Assembly (NCBI GenBank): GCA_039925865.1
Contig: JBDSYA010000214.1
Span: 1 to 10,147, forward strand
Length of the DNA: 10,147 bases
Reading direction: 5' to 3'
Source of the DNA: JBDSYA01 sp039925865
GTDB lineage: Bacteria > Bacteroidota > Ignavibacteria > Tepidaquicellales > Tepidaquicellaceae
Below, piece after piece: positions 1 to 6,131 of this stretch. Every line of letters starts with the position of its first letter. Position 1 is the first letter of the stretch. The notes beneath the pieces were generated by a model. That model was given only the letters and a program-made list of their open reading frames with translations. It searched no databases and was not told the DNA's origin. A program made the translations under genes and the position numbers.

Positions 1-446
1 ACAGCACCGGGAAGAATTTTTACATTTTGAGGTTTTATATTATACAAACTTGTGCGAAGATCATCCTGTCTCTGTTTAAAAATTCCTTCAACTTCAATTT
101 CATCAGTACTGACTATCTTCTCAATAAGAAAAATATCGAGGATCTTACTTTCCTTTTCTGAAATAATAAAGTTTTTAAACTCGTATGAACTATATCCCGG
201 GTGAGAAACGAAAATTTTATATGTTCCATTAACTAATTCAACTTTATAAAAACCCCTGGCATCAGAAAACACTTTATAACTATTTTTCTCATTTGAAATG
301 CTGATCAAAACGTTACCTAGTTTTGTATCATCAACAGTTCGGATACTTCCTGTTAATACGGCATATCCTGAATTAATTTGATTTTGTGAAAAGGAATATT
401 GTGTTATTAAAAAAAGAAATGTTGTCAGCAAAAACTTGAAAATCAT
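1..446 (-). CDS. TonB-dependent outer-membrane receptor, N-terminal part (truncated by window edge)
   Basis: The reading frame begins at an ATG at 446-444 and stays open for 148 codons to the window edge, so the C-terminal end is missing. Residues 1-20 form a signal peptide (Lys-4, a long hydrophobic run, then SFS|Q). Residues about 28-112 look like a carboxypeptidase-regulatory-like (CarboxypepD_reg) beta-sandwich: the pattern LTGSI...DD..LGNVLISI, SDARGFYKVEL.NGTYKI and SHPGY is typical. The last residues, IKPQNVKILPGA, match the segment where the TonB plug domain starts in Bacteroidota-type receptors. Family knowledge implies an outer-membrane beta-barrel importing a ligand using TonB energy; the ligand cannot be told from this fragment. 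The gene appears to have its own promoter (486-516) and is separated from the upstream ABC ATPase gene by a terminator. The domain reading is fairly secure; the plug assignment rests on a few residues only. Confidence 0.8.
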   Translation of the reverse strand, partial: MIFKFLLTTFLFLITQYSFSQNQINSGYAVLTGSIRTVDDTKLGNVLISISNEKNSYKVFSDARGFYKVELVNGTYKIFVSHPGYSSYEFKNFIISEKESKILDIFLIEKIVSTDEIEVEGIFKQRQDDLRTSLYNIKPQNVKILPGA

Positions 447-485
447 ATTGTGAATGGTGTGGTTTTGAATTTAGTTACGGAATTA

Positions 486-516
486 CAAACGTATGTCCTT
501 AACTTATAGTTTCAAA
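486..516 (-). promoter_or_regulatory. Bacteroidota-type promoter for the TonB-dependent receptor gene
   Basis: Read on the minus strand, TTTG (516-513) is followed by exactly 19 bases and then TACGTTTG (493-486). This matches the Bacteroidota housekeeping consensus of a -33 TTTG and a -7 TAnnTTTG at the usual spacing. Transcription would begin around 480, giving a leader of about 34 nt before the ATG at 446. The match is seen directly; function is inferred. It is the best promoter match I found in the window. Confidence 0.65.
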
Positions 517-638
517 ATTAGACAGGAGGATTTTAACAATCTATTAAGAAATGTAAATAAATATTAACAGGATATAACGGGATCCTCAACCTTCGTGGAA
601 AAACATTTAAAATCTATTTCCCATTTAAATATTTTCAC

Positions 639-665
639 AAAAAAAGGCTAATTAAAAAATTAACC
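639..665 (-). terminator. Intrinsic terminator downstream of the ABC ATPase gene
   Basis: On the minus strand GGTTAATT (665-658) pairs with AATTAGCC (653-646), an 8-bp stem with one G-T wobble around a TTTT loop, followed at once by seven T residues (645-639). It lies about 130 nt past the ATPase stop codon and upstream of the receptor promoter, so it should separate the two transcription units. The stem is AT-rich and may be of moderate strength. Confidence 0.6.
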
Positions 666-672
666 TATTAAA

Positions 673-712
673 TGAAAGGATGAAATAATGAAATAATGAA
701 ATGTTGAAAACA
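673..712. repeat. Degenerate 8-bp tandem repeat, five units
   Basis: Five consecutive 8-mers all begin with TGAAA: TGAAAGGA, TGAAATAA, TGAAATAA, TGAAATGT, TGAAAACA. Units two and three are identical. The array lies in the presumed 3' untranslated region of the ATPase gene, just ahead of its terminator. It has no obvious function and could be simple replication slippage in AT-rich DNA. Confidence 0.6.
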
Positions 713-793
713 TTTTTGAAACTTGTATAATACTATATTTGAAAAATTTAAAACGATTGAAAAAATAATCCTCAAACATTACAATAGATTTAT

Positions 794-1789
794 TCAGGCT
801 GCTTTCACATTCTTCGGATAACTCTCAGGATAAAGCAGGCATCTCTGTTCATGATCGTTAGTCCCGGCAAGCAACGGGTGAATTACCGGACAATCGGCAA
901 ATGCTTTTGGACATCTCGGATGGAAATAACATCCCGAAGGAACATTTGCAGGAGAGGGCACATCACCGGTAAGTATAATTCTCTTTGATTTATTATTCGG
1001 ATCAGGTACAGGGACTGCGGAGAGCAATGCCTGTGTATATGGATGTTTCGGGTTTGCATATAATTCACCGGCATCTGAAACTTCAACAAGCTGGCCAAGA
1101 TACATAACACACACTCTATCAGAAATATGTTCAACTACTGAAAGATCATGTGAAATAAAAAGATAAGTAATTCCAAAATCTTTTTGAAGATCCTGCAGAA
1201 GATTAATTATCTGCGACTGTATCGAAACGTCGAGTGCCGAGACCGGCTCATCACAAACAATAAATTTTGGTTCTACTGATAACGCCCTGGCTATACCGAT
1301 CCTTTGTCTTTGCCCTCCTGAAAATTCATGTGGGTATCGACGCGCATGAATTTTTCTTAATCCTACTCTGTCAAGAAGCTCTTCAACTCTTCTTTCGGCA
1401 TTGTCACCATCAGCTATTTCATGGAATTTTAAAATTTCAGTTAACATACCTCCTACTGTGATCCTTGGATTCAATGATGAATAAGGATCCTGAAAAATTA
1501 TCTGCATTTCTTTCCTGATCTGCTTAAGTTCTTTCTGAGCCATAGTAGTTATATTCTTTCCGTCAAAAATAACTTCACCTGCGGTAGGTTCGACAAGTCT
1601 CAAAATAGCCCTTCCAACGGTTGTTTTACCGCAACCTGATTCACCGACAAGTCCAAGAGTTTCACCTTTTCTTATTGTGAAGGTTACATCATCAACTGCT
1701 TTAACATTACCTACTGTTTTTGAAAATAAACCGGTTCTGATAGGAAAATATTTCTTTAGTCCTTTTACTTCGAGAAGATTTTCACTCAT
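794..1789 (-). CDS. Oligopeptide/dipeptide ABC transporter ATP-binding protein (OppF/DppF type)
   Basis: A cytoplasmic ATPase subunit that would power peptide import through partner permeases. All nucleotide-binding motifs are intact in the 331 residues: Walker A GESGCGKTT at 49-57, Q-loop Gln-100 in FQDPYSSLNP, signature SGGQRQR at 157-163, Walker B FIVCDE at 176-181, D-loop SALD at 184-187 and the switch His-214. The C-terminal oligo_HPY extension follows (HPYTQALLSAVP from 249). It carries four cysteines (287, 293, 300, 317), the arrangement linked to a 4Fe-4S cluster in some Opp/Dpp ATPases. The length is normal for OppF/DppF. The ATG at 1789 fits the family N-terminus (LLEVKGLKKYFP); there is no Shine-Dalgarno. 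No permease, binding protein or OppD-type partner lies beside it, so these must be encoded elsewhere. OppF and DppF cannot be separated by sequence alone, so I give no symbol. Confidence 0.95.
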   Translation of the reverse strand: MSENLLEVKGLKKYFPIRTGLFSKTVGNVKAVDDVTFTIRKGETLGLVGESGCGKTTVGRAILRLVEPTAGEVIFDGKNITTMAQKELKQIRKEMQIIFQDPYSSLNPRITVGGMLTEILKFHEIADGDNAERRVEELLDRVGLRKIHARRYPHEFSGGQRQRIGIARALSVEPKFIVCDEPVSALDVSIQSQIINLLQDLQKDFGITYLFISHDLSVVEHISDRVCVMYLGQLVEVSDAGELYANPKHPYTQALLSAVPVPDPNNKSKRIILTGDVPSPANVPSGCYFHPRCPKAFADCPVIHPLLAGTNDHEQRCLLYPESYPKNVKAA

Positions 1790-1912
1790 GAATTTAGATA
1801 ATTAAGTTTTTGGCGTTAAGTGAATTTTAATATTTGTAAATATAATTTTTTGATTTTGCAAATACAATCAATAACAATTAGAAAAAAGTTGAAAGAAGTT
1901 TGATGTGAAGGA

Positions 1913-1998
1913 GATAGTGAATAGTGAAATAGCTTGCCGCCTATGGTGGGTATCACTATTGAAGTTAACTTGTCAAAGTTGTGTAAGCCATACACTTT
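1913..1998. repeat. Cluster of inverted repeats upstream of dedA (possible REP-like or structured element)
   Basis: Within about 85 bp several perfect inverted repeats sit side by side. AATAGTGA (1920-1927) pairs with TCACTATT (1953-1960) and encloses CCGCC-TAT-GGTGG (1937-1949, one wobble). AAGTTAACTT (1962-1971) is a perfect palindrome. AACTT-GTCA-AAGTT spans 1967-1980. GTGTA-AGCCA-TACAC spans 1981-1995. Direct repeats of ATAGTGA (1914-1920, 1921-1927) lie at the left end. Local composition is richer in G+C than the flanking AT-rich DNA. It could be a dispersed REP-type repeat, a remnant of a small mobile element, or a structured leader of dedA. I cannot decide from one copy. Confidence 0.5.
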
Positions 1999-2072
1999 AT
2001 AAGAATTGTTTTGTGGGCAATTAATTAAATTAATATGATTAAATTGCGATATTCAAAAAATTAAATATCTTA

Positions 2073-2714
2073 ATGGAAGTAATTTCAGATTTTTTTAGTA
2101 AGCTCGGTAATCTTGAAGAATTGATCAAATGGGGCGGCCTTACAGTTCTTGTAATAATTATATTTGCTGAAACGGGATTATTGGTTGGATTTTTCCTTCC
2201 CGGCGATTCTTTATTAATTACTGCGGGTTTAATTGCGGCGCAGGGATATCTGGATATTGTAGTTTTAAATATTGCATTGATAATAGCTGCAATCGCAGGT
2301 GATCAGGTTGGATATTTATTTGGAAGAAAGACGGGTCCAAGACTTTTCAGAAGAGAGAAGTCTCTGCTGTTTGACAAAGAACATCTTATTAAAGCAAAAG
2401 GATTTTATGAAAAATACGGAGGTAAAGCCATAATCTATGCACGTTTTGTTCCCTTTGCCAGAACCTTTGCGCCCATTGTTGCCGGAGTTGGTCAAATGGA
2501 ATATAAAAAATTTGTTTCGTATAACGTGTTTGGAGGAATATTGTGGGTTGCGTCAATGACACTTCTCGGATATTACTTTGGCAATATACCGTTTATAAAA
2601 AAGAATTTTGAATATGTGATCATTGGAGTAATAATTCTTTCATTGGTTCCTGTAGTAGTAGGATACCTTAAGCACCGAAGAGAAAATAAAATCAAATCAG
2701 ACAGCTCTGTCTGA
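2073..2714 (+). CDS. DedA family integral membrane protein (VTT/SNARE-associated domain)
   Basis: An inner-membrane protein of 213 residues in the DedA family, whose members are tied to membrane homeostasis, envelope stress tolerance and, in some cases, undecaprenyl-phosphate or phospholipid recycling. Hydrophobic segments lie at about 22-43, 48-80, 130-172 (re-entrant and membrane stretches) and 181-199. The residues shown to be essential in E. coli YqjA (E39, D51, R130, R136) have exact-spacing counterparts here: E33, D45, R124 and R130, in the contexts FAETGLLVGFFLPGDS and YARFVPFAR. The family motifs GDQVGYLFGR (76-85) and GGILWV (154-159) are also present. The C-terminus is short, basic and polar. 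Start ATG 2073 is the first in frame; no Shine-Dalgarno precedes it. The gene stands alone on the plus strand, divergent from the ABC ATPase gene and convergent with the flippase-like gene. The exact substrate is not predictable. Confidence 0.93.
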   Translation: MEVISDFFSKLGNLEELIKWGGLTVLVIIIFAETGLLVGFFLPGDSLLITAGLIAAQGYLDIVVLNIALIIAAIAGDQVGYLFGRKTGPRLFRREKSLLFDKEHLIKAKGFYEKYGGKAIIYARFVPFARTFAPIVAGVGQMEYKKFVSYNVFGGILWVASMTLLGYYFGNIPFIKKNFEYVIIGVIILSLVPVVVGYLKHRRENKIKSDSSV

Positions 2715-2717
2715 TTT
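2694..2717. terminator. Shared hairpin between convergent dedA and flippase-like gene, overlapping the dedA stop codon
   Basis: AAATCAGACAG (2694-2704), CT, then CTGTCTGATTT (2707-2717) make an uninterrupted 11-bp inverted repeat. The last codons and TGA stop of dedA (2712-2714) lie inside the right arm. On the minus strand the stem sits 8 nt past the flippase-like stop and is followed by a T-rich run (GATTTTATTTTC), so it should terminate that gene well. On the plus strand the tail is only TTTAATCGATTT, a weaker terminator for dedA. Confidence 0.65.
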
Positions 2718-2724
2718 AATCGAT

Positions 2725-3765
2725 TTACTCATTAGAGACCGGACCGGATTCTTCAAGTAATTTTGATTTTTTGATATTAAGATTTTCTTTAACAAAGTAA
2801 AAAGCGCCGATCAGAATAAGGCTTAGCAGGCCTAACAGGTGACTGACCGTTGCAAAACCAAATGCTGCTTCTTTATTCACTCCGTAAATATTAACAAGTG
2901 TTGCAGTTGCAAACAGATGATAAATTCCTGCTGAGTTAGCGGGAAGCGGAATTGTCATGGCAAAAGTTATCATTGTAAGTACAAGATTGGCGTCATAAAA
3001 ATTCAGATCGATGTTAAATGCCAGCAGTGTTAGATATGTAGATGCGATATAACACATCCAGAGAATTACGGATAATAAAAATATTTGCAGAAAATATTTA
3101 GGATACCTTATAAATAAAAACCCGTTAATCATTGAAATAAAAATATTATGAACCTTCTGATGCAGCTTTTCGGGTAAAAGTTTTTTTGTTAATTTTTCAA
3201 TTATAATTTCAGACTTCTCCAGATTGAGCATTATTATAATAATAAGAATAACAAAAGAAAGAACAATTACAGAGGTGTATAATGAAATAGTTTCGAGATT
3301 ATACTGTTCGAATGTCACAGATAACTTTTGCTTGAAGTATATGAGGCAGATTCCGAATGAGATGAGTAATGAAAGCAGGTCAAAGACCCTTTCGACGACA
3401 ATAGTACCGAATGAAGATGCGCGTGAAATTTTTTCTTTATTTGCGAGAAGTACCGGCCTGTAAATCTCCCCGCTTCTCGGTATGACACTGTTCATCATAT
3501 AACCAATCATCATTGATGAAAACAGTATATCCATTCCAATATTTTTCTTAAGCGGATTCAGAAAATATCTCCATCTTAAGGCCCTTATAAAACCTCCTGC
3601 AACAATTCCGATAAATGTTCCTGCCAGTGCATATAAGTAATTTGCATTTTTAAGAACATTATATAATTCATTGAAATCATTCCCGCGAAAAGCCAGATAA
3701 AGAAAGAATACAGTAAGAGATATTAGAATTACTGCCTTAAGTATTTTTTTAATCTGAAGTTTCAA
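2725..3765 (-). CDS. Polytopic membrane protein, lysylphosphatidylglycerol synthase TM / flippase-like family (YbhN/AglD type)
   Basis: A 346-residue multi-pass inner-membrane protein with the full set of conserved blocks of the LPG_synthase_TM (UPF0104, flippase-like) family: RALRWRYFL (61-69), MNSVIPRSGEIYRP (91-104), VVERVFDLL (123-131) and IPLPANSAGIYHLF (272-285). About seven or eight hydrophobic segments are visible, the first at 9-26. Members resemble the flippase part of MprF without its synthase domain and are often near lipid or polysaccharide genes; the substrate here is unknown. Translation most likely starts at the TTG at 3765-3763. It gives the expected short basic N-terminus (MKLQIKKILK) before the first membrane segment, and the next in-frame ATG is only at residue 78. 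No Shine-Dalgarno is seen. The start lies 19 nt past the T-tract of the lolA terminator, so the gene has almost no leader of its own. Confidence 0.88.
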   Translation of the reverse strand: MKLQIKKILKAVILISLTVFFLYLAFRGNDFNELYNVLKNANYLYALAGTFIGIVAGGFIRALRWRYFLNPLKKNIGMDILFSSMMIGYMMNSVIPRSGEIYRPVLLANKEKISRASSFGTIVVERVFDLLSLLISFGICLIYFKQKLSVTFEQYNLETISLYTSVIVLSFVILIIIIMLNLEKSEIIIEKLTKKLLPEKLHQKVHNIFISMINGFLFIRYPKYFLQIFLLSVILWMCYIASTYLTLLAFNIDLNFYDANLVLTMITFAMTIPLPANSAGIYHLFATATLVNIYGVNKEAAFGFATVSHLLGLLSLILIGAFYFVKENLNIKKSKLLEESGPVSNE

Positions 3766-3783
3766 AAGGATTTGTAATGTAAT

Positions 3784-3824
3784 AAAAAAAGTTAAGCACC
3801 TTAAACTGTAAAAGTGCTTAACTT
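3784..3824 (-). terminator. Strong intrinsic terminator after lolA, in the leader of the flippase-like gene
   Basis: On the minus strand AAGTTAAGCAC (3824-3814) pairs perfectly with GTGCTTAACTT (3799-3789), an 11-bp stem with a 14-nt loop, followed by a seven-T run ending at 3784. It is 23 nt beyond the lolA stop codon. It is the cleanest minus-strand terminator in the window. Part of its loop (TTAAACTG on the plus strand, 3801-3808) is a perfect inverted repeat with 3829-3836, so an alternative fold is possible. Confidence 0.8.
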
Positions 3825-3836
3825 AATTCAGTTTAA
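3801..3836 (-). promoter_or_regulatory. Possible antiterminator helix interleaved with the lolA terminator
   Basis: In the minus-strand transcript UUAAACUG (3836-3829) is perfectly complementary to CAGUUUAA (3808-3801). The second arm is the loop of the terminator hairpin and the first arm lies just before its stem. The two helices are interleaved, and only one base (3800) separates arms three and four, so both can hardly form fully together. This is the geometry of an attenuator controlling read-through into the flippase-like gene. The arms are short and AT-rich, so chance is a real alternative. Confidence 0.35.
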
Positions 3837-3846
3837 ATTTATTATT

Positions 3847-4473
3847 TTATCTCAGATCTATCACTTCAACACCTTCAGGAGGTGAGAAACTAAATTTAGA
3901 TGTGCTTAGACCTGCATCAAGAGAAATATCTTTAAGAGTATAAGTGTTTGTCGATTCGGATGTAACGACATTTATTTTTCTGATAAGATCTTCATTCTTA
4001 TCGATCCATATCTTAGCAGATTTAACCGAGCCACCATTGCGTGGAGTCAGTTTTATAACATAACAATCCAGTCCGCCTAGATTTTCCTCACCATCAAGAT
4101 CGGAATAAAAATTTTCAGGGTAATTGAACAAAAATTTATTCGGAGAGAATGTATTTCCGTCATCTTTATAATTGTCCACAACTACCTGTTTCCTTTTAGG
4201 AGAATAAGACCATGAAGTTTGCCCGTCTGTTATAATTATCTGACCACCGGCTTCGATGCGGTATTTATTAGACTTCTTAATGTAAATTGTTCCTGAAGAT
4301 GAATTTGCTTTGCCTCCGGAATTCTTTAAAGTCTGAGTAAATGTAGCTTTTGCATCGGAAATATTATCATATTTCGTTTGAACTTTTTTAATAATTTCCT
4401 GAGCATCCTGCGAGTAAGTATATGCACTGCTTAACAGTAAAATTATTATTAAAAAACTCTTTATATTTTTCAT
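3847..4473 (-). CDS. lolA: LolA, periplasmic outer-membrane lipoprotein carrier protein
   Basis: A soluble periplasmic chaperone that takes lipoproteins released from the inner membrane by the LolCDE-type transporter and carries them to the outer membrane. The 208 residues start with a signal peptide (residues 1 to about 21: MKNIK, a hydrophobic core, then YTYSQ). The LolA pattern follows: an N-terminal helix (AQEIIKKVQTKYDNI), the FTQTL strand, SGTIYIKKSNKYRIEAG, SWSYSPKRKQVVVDNY, and YVIKLTPRNGGSVKSAKIWIDK. Length and motif order match known LolA proteins (about 200 residues). It is the last gene of the protease-DUF3108-DUF3108-lolA run, about 60 nt after the second DUF3108 gene, and is followed by a strong terminator. 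ATG 4473 is the first start in frame, in an A/T-rich leader. No LolB is seen nearby, as expected outside Proteobacteria. Confidence 0.92.
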   Translation of the reverse strand: MKNIKSFLIIILLLSSAYTYSQDAQEIIKKVQTKYDNISDAKATFTQTLKNSGGKANSSSGTIYIKKSNKYRIEAGGQIIITDGQTSWSYSPKRKQVVVDNYKDDGNTFSPNKFLFNYPENFYSDLDGEENLGGLDCYVIKLTPRNGGSVKSAKIWIDKNEDLIRKINVVTSESTNTYTLKDISLDAGLSTSKFSFSPPEGVEVIDLR

Positions 4474-4533
4474 AAATTTTATTTAATTTTTTTGAAAATA
4501 CTCAATTAAATTAATTTTTTCAAACGATTAATT

Positions 4534-5310
4534 TTACTTACCCGGCTTCCAACCGGGCCGAGTATAAGAATCTAACTCAAGTGTTACATTTCCAAGCATT
4601 ACATTTACCAGCGCTTTCAGAGGCATCCTCGCTTCATCGTCAGAAAACCATCCTCCAAATTCACCCGAAAGTCCAAACACGCCTTCAAAATTTGCCACAC
4701 CATTACATCTGATAGATTTTATATCATCTTTCATAGGAATCGAAATCTCTTCTCTGAGTGATGAAAAATAATAGTTAACTGAAGTTTCAGATTCATTCAT
4801 AAATACTGGGATCAAAAAATCGTCAGTTGAAAATGAATTTATTCTTGCCCGGTAAAATAAAGAAAGACCATCCTGAAATTTTATATTGTGATTGAAGTTA
4901 ATTTTTTCGTTTTTCTCAATTTTACCATTGTTGATCTTTATAACATGCACATAACTTGAATCATAATTAAATTTATATTCTGTATTAATCAGACCATCAT
5001 CTTTATAATCTGTCGCTTTGAAGTTTCTTGAATACAAATCTTTACCGTCAAACACAATCTCTGTTTCGAAGATACTGTTAAGTGTGACAAATGGAATTCC
5101 CTGATAAGATTTCATTTCAGACCAGGCCGTGTAAATAACATTACTGCCTTCAGTCTTTGCTCCGGTGACTTTCATGTTAACTTCACCAAGCTTAATGAAT
5201 CCATAATACACAATGTATTTTAATTCTTCTCCTTTGACTAATATTTTAGCCTGGGGAAGAACACTGTTTGAGAAACAAAATAATAATAAAAACAAAGATA
5301 TTTTTTTCAT
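4534..5310 (-). CDS. DUF3108-family exported protein, second tandem copy
   Basis: An exported protein of unknown function. The family hallmark is near the N-terminus of the mature protein: GEELKYIVYYGFIKLGEVNM, from residue 27 in the numbering used here. I place the start at the ATG at 5310, which gives a compact signal peptide (MKKISLFLLLFCFSNSVLPQ). A longer frame back to 5343 would add eleven residues that run through the end of the upstream gene. ATGs at 5319 (in an ATGA overlap with the upstream stop) and 5316 are also possible; all imply translational coupling. It is clearly paralogous to the upstream copy: shared blocks include IFETE, the ARINSFS...IPVF.NE segment and SDDE...P.KA......LGNV. 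The mature part is about 238 residues and mostly beta by pattern. Its place next to LolA and a periplasmic protease suggests an envelope-assembly role, but that is inference only. Confidence 0.85.
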   Translation of the reverse strand: MKKISLFLLLFCFSNSVLPQAKILVKGEELKYIVYYGFIKLGEVNMKVTGAKTEGSNVIYTAWSEMKSYQGIPFVTLNSIFETEIVFDGKDLYSRNFKATDYKDDGLINTEYKFNYDSSYVHVIKINNGKIEKNEKINFNHNIKFQDGLSLFYRARINSFSTDDFLIPVFMNESETSVNYYFSSLREEISIPMKDDIKSIRCNGVANFEGVFGLSGEFGGWFSDDEARMPLKALVNVMLGNVTLELDSYTRPGWKPGK

Positions 5311-5315
5311 GCCCA

Positions 5316-6125
5316 TCATTTCAAAAACACAGGTGGTTCCCATTTATTTTTTTTAAAAGAAGTTAGTTCCCAGACAACATTACCTAATGAAGAATTAAAA
5401 TATGCTTTGATAGGAACCCTGTACTCATCATCAGACAAAAGTATTAGAAATTCTCCTTTGAAACCAAAAAACCCGGTAAAATCGCATGTTCCTTCCATTT
5501 TAATTACGGATATGTCGTAATCGAATTTTTCAATATTGGTCAGTGTCTTATTTGCATTAAAAGAATATCTGGCAGAAGATTCTTCTTCATTTATAAAAAC
5601 AGGAATGTTATAATTTTTATTTGAAAAGGAATTTATACGGGCATCATATTGCCAGCATAACTCATCGAGGTAATTTACATTTTTTTTTATTGGTACCTGT
5701 ATATTTTTTTCAACATTACCATCAGTTTCCTTGATAACCTTTACATAACTTTTGGGATAATTGAACCTGTAATCTGTCCTGGTAATAGAACGGTCTTTGA
5801 AACTGGTTTCGTAAAACTTTTCAGAATAAAGGTTATGATCATCAAACTGCATTTCGGTTTCGAAGATCTCATTTATTTTGATGAAGGGTACTTCAGGATA
5901 GGTCTTTATTTCTATTTTCGCATTGTAAAGAAGTTTTTTATTCTCTTTCCGTGAATTTGATAAAATAAATTTTATAAAACCGAGCTTTATAAAGCCGTAA
6001 GATACTTCATATTTAAGTTCTTCTCCAACTTCTAAGACCTTTTCCTGAGAATAAGCTTCTTTATTGGTTTGTAACAATGTTAAGGCCAATACAAAGAAGC
6101 CTATTCTGAGTTTTTGGAAAGGCAT
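5316..6125 (-). CDS. DUF3108-family exported protein, first tandem copy
   Basis: This 269-residue protein has a signal peptide (residues 1 to about 26, ending EAYSQ), then the DUF3108 opening motif GEELKYEVSYGFIKLG (34-49). Blocks shared with the adjacent copy are PFIKINEIFETEM, TDYRFNYPKSYVKVI, DARINSFSNKNYNIPVFINEEE, and FGFKGEF followed by SDDEYRVPIKAYFNSSLGNVVWEL. It has no lipobox cysteine after the signal peptide, so it should be a soluble periplasmic protein or one processed to the cell surface, not a lipoprotein. The ATG at 6125 lies 6 nt after the protease stop codon and its own TGA overlaps the likely start region of the next gene, so the three genes are probably translated from one mRNA. 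The two copies have diverged well apart, which suggests an old duplication with specialised roles. The biochemical function is unknown. Confidence 0.88.
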   Translation of the reverse strand: MPFQKLRIGFFVLALTLLQTNKEAYSQEKVLEVGEELKYEVSYGFIKLGFIKFILSNSRKENKKLLYNAKIEIKTYPEVPFIKINEIFETEMQFDDHNLYSEKFYETSFKDRSITRTDYRFNYPKSYVKVIKETDGNVEKNIQVPIKKNVNYLDELCWQYDARINSFSNKNYNIPVFINEEESSARYSFNANKTLTNIEKFDYDISVIKMEGTCDFTGFFGFKGEFLILLSDDEYRVPIKAYFNSSLGNVVWELTSFKKNKWEPPVFLK

Positions 6126-6131
6126 ATCAAT

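Larger units (their letters stand above)
447..793. other. Intergenic region between ABC ATPase gene and TonB-dependent receptor gene
   Basis: This is a 347-bp AT-rich gap between two minus-strand genes. From right to left it holds the 3' untranslated region of the ATPase gene, an 8-bp-period tandem repeat (673-712), an intrinsic terminator (639-665) and the receptor promoter (486-516). I see no convincing open frame or RNA gene in it. The stretch at about 571-600 (a GGATCC-containing, slightly more GC-rich patch) has no recognisable role. Confidence 0.7.

Noticed and set aside
883..1461. Short open frames overlapping the ABC ATPase gene
   Set aside because: Both lie in other frames of a strongly conserved ATPase, with no family resemblance or start signals.
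3224..3463. Open frame on the plus strand inside the flippase-like gene
   Set aside because: It is antisense to conserved membrane-protein blocks, has no recognisable domain, and its low-complexity Ile/Arg start mirrors the opposite-strand hydrophobic codons.
4491..4524. TTTGAAAA/TTTTCAAA inverted repeat between the second DUF3108 gene and lolA, considered as a terminator
   Set aside because: On the transcribed minus strand it is followed by A residues, not a T-run, and the stem is almost all A-T. More likely chance in AT-rich DNA, and read-through into lolA is expected.
5311..5343. N-terminal extension of the second DUF3108 protein to an ATG at 5343
   Set aside because: It would overlap the end of the upstream gene by 28 nt and put eleven extra residues before an otherwise complete signal peptide. 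The ATG at 5310, or one in the ATGA overlap at 5319, fits better.
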